35,995 nt of DNA. It comes from Lachnospiraceae bacterium (GTDB lineage Bacteria > Bacillota > Clostridia > Lachnospirales > Lachnospiraceae). The position numbers were made by a program, and so were the translations under genes. The stretch covers positions 1 through 35,995 of the forward strand of contig JAJQEO010000041.1 of assembly GCA_021201665.1 (NCBI GenBank), in the 5' to 3' direction. Positions 26,651 through 33,135 of this stretch are shown piece after piece. Under the pieces are notes generated by a model. That model was not told the DNA's origin. It saw only the letters and a list, made by a program, of their open reading frames with translations, and made no database searches. Each line of letters opens with the position of its first letter. The stretch's first letter is position 1.

Positions 26651-27224
26651 GGTAATTGTCTTTGCCGGACCGAATGGATCGGGAAAAAGTACGTTTACGG
26701 AGTTGTTGCGGCCTCCTGTGGATTATATTAATGCTGATGAAATAAAAAAGAACCTGAAGTGTTCCGATCTTGAAGCAGCCCAATTGGCGGAAAAACAACG
26801 TGAGGATCATGTGGCTGCCGGAGAAGAATTTTGTTTCGAAACAGTATTGTCGACAGACCGCAATTTGAAGCTTCTTAAGAAAGCGAAGAAGTTGGGCTTT
26901 TTTATTCGTTGCTATTATATCCTTACATCCGATCCGATGATTAATATTTTTCGCGTGAGATCCAGGGTTGAGTCAGGTGGTCATGATGTGCCTGAAGATA
27001 AGATAGTTGTACGATATGACCGTGCTCTAGCTCTGGTAAGTAATTTGGTTCCAGTGTGCGATGTCTGCCATATTTATGATAATTCAAGCCAAAAGCCGTA
27101 TCGAATTTTTAAAAAACGAAAAGATCAGTTCTATTATGATGAATGTGACGATTGGCAATTGGAAGACATTCGGTCACTGACAGGCGTGGATGATATGGTA
27201 AGGAAAGATTTAAATCGGGAATAG
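26625..27224 (+). CDS. zeta-toxin-family kinase
   Basis: A 199-residue P-loop kinase of the zeta toxin / UDP-N-acetylglucosamine kinase family, which in known members blocks cell-wall precursor synthesis. The Walker A is GPNGSGKST (Lys21), followed by INADEIKK, the helical segment and FCFETVLST. The lid segment FRVRSRVESGGHDVPEDKIV supplies arginines expected near the phosphate, and CHIYDNSS follows, as in chromosomal homologues. I choose GTG 26625, eight bases after AGAGGG. A longer frame from 26565 would run far into the antitoxin gene and has no ribosome site. It lies in a cassette with its own promoter and terminator, between two duplicated GH28 genes. Confidence 0.82.
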   Translation: MSAQNKKPEVIVFAGPNGSGKSTFTELLRPPVDYINADEIKKNLKCSDLEAAQLAEKQREDHVAAGEEFCFETVLSTDRNLKLLKKAKKLGFFIRCYYILTSDPMINIFRVRSRVESGGHDVPEDKIVVRYDRALALVSNLVPVCDVCHIYDNSSQKPYRIFKKRKDQFYYDECDDWQLEDIRSLTGVDDMVRKDLNRE

Positions 27225-27251
27225 ATATTTCAGCCCGCTCATATGACTATT

Positions 27252-27281
27252 CAGCCCTGGGTTTAACCGGGGCTGTTTTTT
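27252..27281 (+). terminator. rho-independent terminator of the toxin-antitoxin cassette
   Basis: A nine-base stem, CAGCCCTGG (27252-27260) with CCGGGGCTG (27267-27275), and a six-base loop are followed by six T residues. Confidence 0.87.
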
Positions 27282-27365
27282 GAAATACTAAGGGCATGAA
27301 ATGACACCGGCGAGGTATGTATGAAAGTGTATGGCAATATTGGAATTACAGGCAGGAGGACGATT

Positions 27366-28991
27366 ATGGAATGGATACGGAAATTTGATTATTACGCCGA
27401 CCCGGACAGGGCCGAAGTGTGGTGGGAAAAACCCGAAGGCGCAGACGCCTGCACACGTTATCAGGTTTTCCTGGACGGTGCGATCGCAGGAGAGACGGAC
27501 AGGACGCATTTTACCGTGGAAAATCTGGAGGCGGACCGGGAGTATATGATACAGGTAGCTGTGCTGACTGTTGACCAACAGACTTCTGCGATACAGTCAG
27601 GCGGGCAGAATCCCTCTGATGGCAGTATGATTGCTTATCTTGCACATCCAGGCAGCATTCATATGGAGGAGCACCATTCTGCTGGAGGAGCCGCAGCGGT
27701 TGCAGCGGTTCCTGCCGGGGCTTTATCTCAGGATGACGTTTCTGTCACATTTCAAACGCCCATGCCGCGTAAGCGCATCGATGTCACAGCATCTCCCTAC
27801 TTTGCGAAGGGGGACGGCCAGACGATGAACACGGCCATTCTGCAGAAGGCGTTCGATGACTGCCCTGCGGACGGCTCAGTTTATTTCCCTGCAGGCACCT
27901 ATCTCACCGGTGCGCTGCGTCTTCACAGTGATATGGAATTGTATCTGGATGAGGGAGCCGTTTTGCAGGGCTCTGCGGATCCTGCAGACTATCTGCCGCG
28001 TATCAGAAGCCGGTTTGAGGGGACGGAGATGGAATGTTATCAGAGTCTGTTGAATCTGGGCGATCTTGATCATACATCCGGCCCCAACTGTACAAATGTG
28101 ATTATCCGGGGCAAGGGCGCCATCAAGGGCGGTGGTTTTGCGTTGGCCTGGGCTACCATCCAGTCCGAGAAGGAGCGGTTAAAGGATTACCTGGCAGCCA
28201 ACGCTGACTACGTGGCGACCTGCGAGAATGACAATACGATTCCCGGACGTGTGCGCGGACGTCTCATCAATATGAGCAACTGCAGCCATATCCGGATCAG
28301 CGGCCTTACCCTTGCGGACGGCGCCAGCTGGAATTTGCACATGGTCTACAGCGACCATATTATTACGGACCATTGTCTTTTCAGCTCGAAGGGCACCTGG
28401 AACGGGGATGGCTGGGATCCGGATTCCAGCGAGGACTGTACGCTTTTTGCCTGTACATTCCATACGGAAGACGATTCCGTTGCTATTAAGTCCGGCAAGA
28501 ACCCGGAGGGCAACGAAATCAATCGTCCTGCGCGGCATATCCGCATCTTTGACTGCCGCAGTGCTTTTGGCCATGGCCTGTGTATTGGCAGTGAGATGAG
28601 CGGCGGCATCGAGGATGTGAAAATCTGGGACTGCGACCTGGAACATTCCATGGTCGGCATCCAGGTCAAGGGTACCCCGAAACGAGGCGGCTTTGTCCGC
28701 GGCCTGCATGTGCAGGACTGCACCGTCCCCTGTCTGCAGGCCGTTTCTGTCGGCTACAACGACGACGGCGTCCCGGCGCCCGAACCGCCGCATTTTGAGA
28801 ATTTTTCTTATGAGCGCGTGACCGTTACCGGCAGGAGTCTTCTCGAGGAATGGACGGACTGTAAGGCCATCGAATTCAAAGGATTTGATGAGACGCATCC
28901 GATCCGCAATATACTGTTTAAGAACGTCAAAATCACCGGAGGCCTGGGAGTGACGGTCGAGCTGTGCGAGGACGTGCGGTTTGAGGAATAG
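27366..28991 (+). CDS. GH28-family hydrolase, copy B, with N-terminal FN3-like domain
   Basis: Near-duplicate of copy A: same 541-residue length, about 27 substitutions by eye and no gap. The catalytic blocks NGDGWD, EDDSVAIKSG, FGHGLCIGSE and GIQVKG are unchanged, so both should be active with similar specificity. The start MEWIRK at 27366 follows AGGAGG and matches the start of copy A. Differences cluster at the N-terminus (first eight residues) and toward the C-terminus. Nucleotide similarity to copy A begins near the ribosome site and stops about ten bases after the stop codon (ATATACGATA), which marks the duplicated unit. I see no good promoter in the 84 bases after the toxin terminator. 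Confidence 0.88.
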   Translation: MEWIRKFDYYADPDRAEVWWEKPEGADACTRYQVFLDGAIAGETDRTHFTVENLEADREYMIQVAVLTVDQQTSAIQSGGQNPSDGSMIAYLAHPGSIHMEEHHSAGGAAAVAAVPAGALSQDDVSVTFQTPMPRKRIDVTASPYFAKGDGQTMNTAILQKAFDDCPADGSVYFPAGTYLTGALRLHSDMELYLDEGAVLQGSADPADYLPRIRSRFEGTEMECYQSLLNLGDLDHTSGPNCTNVIIRGKGAIKGGGFALAWATIQSEKERLKDYLAANADYVATCENDNTIPGRVRGRLINMSNCSHIRISGLTLADGASWNLHMVYSDHIITDHCLFSSKGTWNGDGWDPDSSEDCTLFACTFHTEDDSVAIKSGKNPEGNEINRPARHIRIFDCRSAFGHGLCIGSEMSGGIEDVKIWDCDLEHSMVGIQVKGTPKRGGFVRGLHVQDCTVPCLQAVSVGYNDDGVPAPEPPHFENFSYERVTVTGRSLLEEWTDCKAIEFKGFDETHPIRNILFKNVKITGGLGVTVELCEDVRFEE

Positions 28992-28997
28992 ATATAC

Positions 28998-29245
28998 GAT
29001 ACCAGCCGGAGCCTCGGCATTCTGGAAACCAGCTATTTCGAAAAGGCCCTGCGGCATTTGACGGCGTTGTAAGGACCCTTACCTGGGAAGGCAGCGACCT
29101 GCTGATCGGCGGAGTGTGTGTTGGTACGGGCGTTGGGGATTATGATTTTTATTCCCGCGAAGCCCGGTCAACACCAATGATCTGCATGGAGTGGGGGGCA
29201 TTTTTGCTGATGTGCGCAGAGATGGAGCTCACCAGCACATCTTAG
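28998..29245 (+). pseudogene. frameshifted C-terminal fragment of a GH105-type hydrolase
   Basis: Directly after GH28 copy B, three frames must be joined to read a GH105-like C-terminus. They are LGILETSYFEKAL, then AFDGVVRTLTWEGSDLLIGG and GVCVGTGVGDYDFY, then NDLHGVG, and finally AFLLMCAEMELTSTS with a stop at 29243-29245. The first shift lies at about 29050, another in the CAACACC region and one in the G-run near 29195. No start codon or N-terminal part remains. The motif GVGDYDFY with NDLHGVGAF is the usual end of YteR-like enzymes. This is therefore a relic of a second GH105 gene, cut at its 5' side where the GH28 duplication ends. Confidence 0.6.
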
Positions 29246-29331
29246 AATTTTGAAAAAAGTGGCATATGCTTTTGAAATTCCGAGAAAAAAGTGGCAGCTG
29301 CTATTGAAATTTTGCAGAAAAATGTTACGAT
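29245..29331 (+). repeat. AT-rich repeats upstream of the DUF4143 ATPase
   Basis: Three related units begin at 29245, 29274 and 29306 with the core GAAATTTTG-AGAAAAA-TG. The first two end in the self-complementary GCATATGC and GCAGCTGC, so the central two bases changed together. Spacing is about 29-32 bases. The remaining bases before the ATPase gene (29332-29384) show only its ribosome site. Confidence 0.6.
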
Positions 29332-29384
29332 AAAGGCTGCGCACCGTTTCTGTCACTGGCGCAGACATGGAGGTATTGTGGCAT

Positions 29385-30740
29385 ATGCTAGAGCGGGAAA
29401 TCTATACAAAATTAAAAGCGTGGAAAGCAGAGCCGGATAAAAAGGCTCTCTGCATTATCGGAGCCCGGCAGATTGGAAAGACTACGATTATCGAGCAGTT
29501 TGGCCGGGAGCATTATGATTATTTTGTGGAGATTAATTTTGTCACGGATGCCGGGGCCGGGCGGATTTTTGATGGGAGCCTGAATGCAGATACCATTATA
29601 GAAAATCTGACTGCATATACAATGCAGAAGATGGAGCCGGGAAAGACTCTCGTATTTCTGGATGAGATTCAGGAATGTCCGAACGCGAGGTGCGCGATTA
29701 AGTTTCTGGTGGAAGACGGACGCTTTGATTACATTGAATCCAGTTCGATGCTGGGGGGCAGATATAAAGAGGTGAAGTCTTATCCGGTCGGATTTGAGGA
29801 AATCTGCTATATGTATCCCATGACATTCAGGGAATACGCGGCAGCAAACGGCGTACAGGATTCCACCTTTGATGTGCTGAAAGAATGCTATGTGCAGAAC
29901 CGGCCTGTTTCAGAGGCGATACACAGCACGATGAAGAAGCTTTTTTACACGTACATCGTGGTCGGCGGGATGCCGGCTGTGGTTCAAACCTATGTGACGA
30001 CTCATGATATCGGAAAAGTTGTTCAGGCACAGCGGGACATTCTGGAGCTGTACCGCCTTGATATTGCCAGATATGCTTCCGGGAATGACCGGATTAAGAT
30101 CCAGGCCATTTTTGACAGCATTCCCTCCCAGCTCAATGACAAGAACCGCAGATTTTTCTTAAGCCGTGTGGACGGGAACGGCCGGCAGAACCGATATGAA
30201 AACGCGTTTCTATGGCTTGCTGACGCAGGGGTAGCTTTGCCCTCCTATAATGTTACGGAGCCGGTGGCTCCTTTGCGGCTGAATGAAAAAAGAAGTATCT
30301 TTAAATTGTTTCTAAATGATACCGGGCTTCTTTGCGCGGCCTGCATGAAAAACATCCAGTTTGATCTTTTGCAGGGAAATATGGATGTCAATATGGGAAG
30401 TATTCTGGAAAACATGTTTGCTCAGTCCATCAAAGGCAGTGGTTTTTCCCTGAACTATTACGAGTCCAAGAAAATCGGCGAACTGGATTTTGTCATTCAG
30501 AATGGGACAGAAATCGATCTGATCGAGGTGAAATCCGGCCACGACTATAAGAAGCATCCCGCGCTGGATCATGTGTCACAGGTTGAGAACTGGAAATTTG
30601 GCAAAAAAATTGTTTTCTGCGAAGGAAATGTGGAAAAAGAGGAAGGGATTCACTATCTTCCGTGGTATATGATCCTGTTTTATCAGCCGGAGGAAGCTCC
30701 GTTGGGGTATCTGTATCAGGTTGATCTGTCGGCACTCTGA
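29385..30740 (+). CDS. AAA-family ATPase with DUF4143 domain
   Basis: A 451-residue protein of the AAA_14/DUF4143 family, often multi-copy in gut anaerobes; its role is not established. It has Walker A GARQIGKT (Lys32), Walker B LVFLDEIQ (Asp93-Glu94), an arginine-rich helical region, and the C-terminal DUF4143 part ending in a restriction-nuclease-like strand (IGELDFVIQNGTEIDLIEVK, an Asp...Glu-x-Lys pattern). I prefer ATG 29385 (MLEREIYTKL) over ATG 29367, because GGAGG (29369-29373) lies upstream of the former. The usual SGS sensor motif reads SSSMLGG here. The gene is unrelated to carbohydrate use and is bracketed by similar repeats, so it may be a mobile or selfish unit. Confidence 0.85.
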   Translation: MLEREIYTKLKAWKAEPDKKALCIIGARQIGKTTIIEQFGREHYDYFVEINFVTDAGAGRIFDGSLNADTIIENLTAYTMQKMEPGKTLVFLDEIQECPNARCAIKFLVEDGRFDYIESSSMLGGRYKEVKSYPVGFEEICYMYPMTFREYAAANGVQDSTFDVLKECYVQNRPVSEAIHSTMKKLFYTYIVVGGMPAVVQTYVTTHDIGKVVQAQRDILELYRLDIARYASGNDRIKIQAIFDSIPSQLNDKNRRFFLSRVDGNGRQNRYENAFLWLADAGVALPSYNVTEPVAPLRLNEKRSIFKLFLNDTGLLCAACMKNIQFDLLQGNMDVNMGSILENMFAQSIKGSGFSLNYYESKKIGELDFVIQNGTEIDLIEVKSGHDYKKHPALDHVSQVENWKFGKKIVFCEGNVEKEEGIHYLPWYMILFYQPEEAPLGYLYQVDLSAL

Positions 30741-30745
30741 AAAAT

Positions 30746-30862
30746 AAAATTTTGAAGAAATCGCATATTTTTATAGTTTAAATTTTGAAGAAACTGCATT
30801 TTTTTACAATTTAAATTTTGAAGAAACTGCATTTTTAAAAATAAAATCTCGAAGAAATGTAG
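30746..30862 (+). repeat. AT-rich tandem repeats downstream of the DUF4143 ATPase
   Basis: Four units with core AAATTTTGAAGAAA followed by TGCATTTTT-like sequence begin at 30746, 30780, 30813 and 30843, about 30-34 bases apart (roughly three helical turns). They share the AATTTTGAA-AAA core with the units upstream of the ATPase. Confidence 0.7.
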
Positions 30863-30902
30863 ACACCTTTTTAGAGCGATGGCGAAAGGATGGAATAGCA
30901 GC

Positions 30903-33134
30903 ATGTTTTATAGAAAATATGTATTTGGAACAGCAGAAGCGCCAGATGAGTTCCATGTATCCGCTCGCGATCTGTATCAGCCGGGAAAAGGATACGGATT
31001 TGTAACAGAAGAAAACCGGCGTGAGCAGGAGTTGTTAAAACTGCCGGAATTAAATTCCGGGTTTGATACGGTTTACTGGTATCAGGATGAGGCATTTTCT
31101 CATATCGGGGAAGATGAGTGGGGCTGCTATCTGGATTCGGATGGAATGATGGCAGAGCTGCAGCGCAGGGAAAATCTGAACTCTGATGAAAAAGTTGTAG
31201 ATGCAACGAAAACTTTAGAGACAGAAGAGTTGGATGAAAGAGGTCCGGCTGGAGAAAGCTTAGCCGGAGAAAGTTCATCCGAAAAAGCTTCAGAAGAAGA
31301 AGTACGATCGAGCGAAGCAGAGCGGCGGCGGATTCCGCTGGTCTTCAAGCTGGATGTACCGCGGCAGGGAAATTACCGAGTGACGGTAAAAATCAGAATG
31401 CCCCGGCTGCACGGTGATCTGAACACGGACCCGGTGTTTTCAAACACCAGTCTGATGATATTTACCGGTCGGAGACGGCTGGGATTGCTTATGAAACATC
31501 CCGAAGCCCCCTGGACAGAACTGACCTTTACCATGACCGTCAACGTCTGCGACATCATCCCCCGCGGTCAGACCGCCGCTTACAGCGATACTACACTCGA
31601 TATTACGATTCTCGCAGACCAGCCGCGGATCAGCGAGCTTACGGTGGAAGAAGTTGACTGTGCAACTATTTATATAGCGGGCGATTCCACGGTAACAGAC
31701 CAGAGCGCGGATTACCCATACGCTCCCGGTACGAGCTATGCGGGATGGGGTCAGATGCTACCAGCGTTTCTGAGCGACGACGTGGCGGTGTCCAACCACG
31801 CGCACTCAGGCCTGACAACCGAATCCTTCCGCAAGGAGGGGCATTACGCGATTGTGGAGAAATACATTCGAAAGGGAGATTACTGCCTGTTCCAGTTTGC
31901 CCATAACGACCAGAAGCTGGATCACCTGAAGGCGCAGGGCGGCTATCGGCAAAACCTGGAGCGCTATATCCGCGAATGCCGCGAAAAGGGCGCGTATCCG
32001 ATTCTCATCACGCCGCTTGCGCGAAATACCTGGAAGGGCGGCGATGGCAGCTACAATGACCTTCTGGCAGAATATGCCGGGGTGTGCAAAGAGATTGGCG
32101 GCGAACTGCATGTGCCGGTGTTGGATCTGCATGCGCGCAGCATGGAATGGATTATAAAAAATGGCCGGGAGGCCGTCCGGACCAGCTTCTTCCCGGATGA
32201 CTATACGCATACAAACGACTACGGCGCATACCGGATGGCCGGATATGTGGCGGAAGAACTGGTGCGCGTGTGCGGAGATAATCCAGACGCTCAGCCGCAG
32301 GCACAGGTATATGGGGATACTCTGGACGCTCAGCCGCAGGCACAGGTATGCAGAGACGACCAGAGTGCTCAGCCGCAGGCACACGTATGCGAGGACGGGC
32401 TGGACGATCAGTTGCGGGTGCACGCATGCGAAGACGAGTCGGACGGTCAGCCGCAGGCATACACATGCGAGGACAGATCTGGCACCCAGCTGCGGGCACA
32501 TGCACCCGGGGGCGGGCCAGACGATCGTTCACAGGCTCATATATGCGGTGGCAGTTCGGCCTGCCAGGCTTTGGCGGCCTGCGTGACAGGTGGCTTCGGC
32601 GAATGGAATCCGCCCGCGCACATCACGCTGCCTGCGAAGCCCGCAGCCTATGAGCACATCTCAAATCCGGAAGGGGACGCGCGGCTCCTTTCTGATATTT
32701 CAGACCCGGATCGTCCGGCCAGCCGGGTGGATGTGCTGGATATGGTCATCAAAACGATGCGCTTTTTCTATACAAACGTTTACAACGACATGTTTGCGGA
32801 TGTGATCGGCCACGAATGGTATGCCGGCGCCGTCGAGTGCGCGTACCAGAATGGAATCATTGATGAGCATCTTGTGGAAAATGGATATTTTTATCCGGAA
32901 AAGGAAGTGACGCTGGAGGAATTCTTGTCCTTCGCGATCAATGGCTACAAGAGCCGGAAAGAGCTGCCGCCCCAGGCACCGTGCGCGTACGACGAAATCT
33001 GTACACCCTGGGCGGCGCTTTATGCGCGGGCAGCCTGTGAATTGGGACTGCTTAAGAAAGACGGGAGTGATGATCTCCATCAGGTCATCACCAGAGGCGA
33101 GGCTGCCAAATTGTGCCGGAGGATGAAGGTATAA
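30903..33134 (+). CDS. CE12-like SGNH esterase with tandem-repeat linker and SLH-like C-terminus
   Basis: Predicted rhamnogalacturonan acetylesterase-type enzyme, 743 residues from ATG 30903 (AAAGGA twelve bases before; an in-frame ATG at 30879 has no ribosome site). An N-terminal beta-sandwich (to about residue 250, with an acidic low-complexity insert at 100-140) precedes the SGNH domain: IYIAGDSTVTDQ with the nucleophile Ser, SNHAHSG, QFAHNDQK, and DYTHTND with the Asp-His pair. Then come eight 13-residue repeats (32268-32579). The final part resembles SLH modules (MFADVIGHEWYAGAVECAYQ, NGII, and a second ending ITRGEAAKLCRRM). SLH modules normally hold exported proteins to the wall, yet no signal peptide is visible. 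The GH115-like gene starts one base after the stop. Confidence 0.8.
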   Translation: MFYRKYVFGTAEAPDEFHVSARDLYQPGKGYGFVTEENRREQELLKLPELNSGFDTVYWYQDEAFSHIGEDEWGCYLDSDGMMAELQRRENLNSDEKVVDATKTLETEELDERGPAGESLAGESSSEKASEEEVRSSEAERRRIPLVFKLDVPRQGNYRVTVKIRMPRLHGDLNTDPVFSNTSLMIFTGRRRLGLLMKHPEAPWTELTFTMTVNVCDIIPRGQTAAYSDTTLDITILADQPRISELTVEEVDCATIYIAGDSTVTDQSADYPYAPGTSYAGWGQMLPAFLSDDVAVSNHAHSGLTTESFRKEGHYAIVEKYIRKGDYCLFQFAHNDQKLDHLKAQGGYRQNLERYIRECREKGAYPILITPLARNTWKGGDGSYNDLLAEYAGVCKEIGGELHVPVLDLHARSMEWIIKNGREAVRTSFFPDDYTHTNDYGAYRMAGYVAEELVRVCGDNPDAQPQAQVYGDTLDAQPQAQVCRDDQSAQPQAHVCEDGLDDQLRVHACEDESDGQPQAYTCEDRSGTQLRAHAPGGGPDDRSQAHICGGSSACQALAACVTGGFGEWNPPAHITLPAKPAAYEHISNPEGDARLLSDISDPDRPASRVDVLDMVIKTMRFFYTNVYNDMFADVIGHEWYAGAVECAYQNGIIDEHLVENGYFYPEKEVTLEEFLSFAINGYKSRKELPPQAPCAYDEICTPWAALYARAACELGLLKKDGSDDLHQVITRGEAAKLCRRMKV
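32268..32579 (+). repeat. eight in-frame 39-nt tandem repeats in the esterase gene
   Basis: Units of exactly 39 bases begin at 32268, 32307, 32346, 32385, 32424, 32463, 32502 and 32541. The first reads VCGDNPDAQPQAQ; later ones diverge (VYGDTLDAQPQAQ, VCRDDQSAQPQAH, VCEDGLDDQLRVH and so on). Cysteine is kept at position 2 of most units. The array joins the SGNH domain to the SLH-like part. Because the period is a multiple of three, several other frames are also open here; those are shadows. Confidence 0.92.
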
Positions 33135-33135
33135 A

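Noticed and set aside
25102..29057. Similar long minus-strand frames (25102-26037 and 28179-29057) in the two GH28 copies
   Set aside because: Their similarity to each other follows from the GH28 duplication; they are antisense to well-supported genes and have no start signals.
31806..32653. Long open frames on both strands across the 39-nt repeat array
   Set aside because: A stop-free unit whose length is a multiple of three keeps several frames open by itself. They have no ribosome sites and no domains; the plus-strand esterase frame explains the region.
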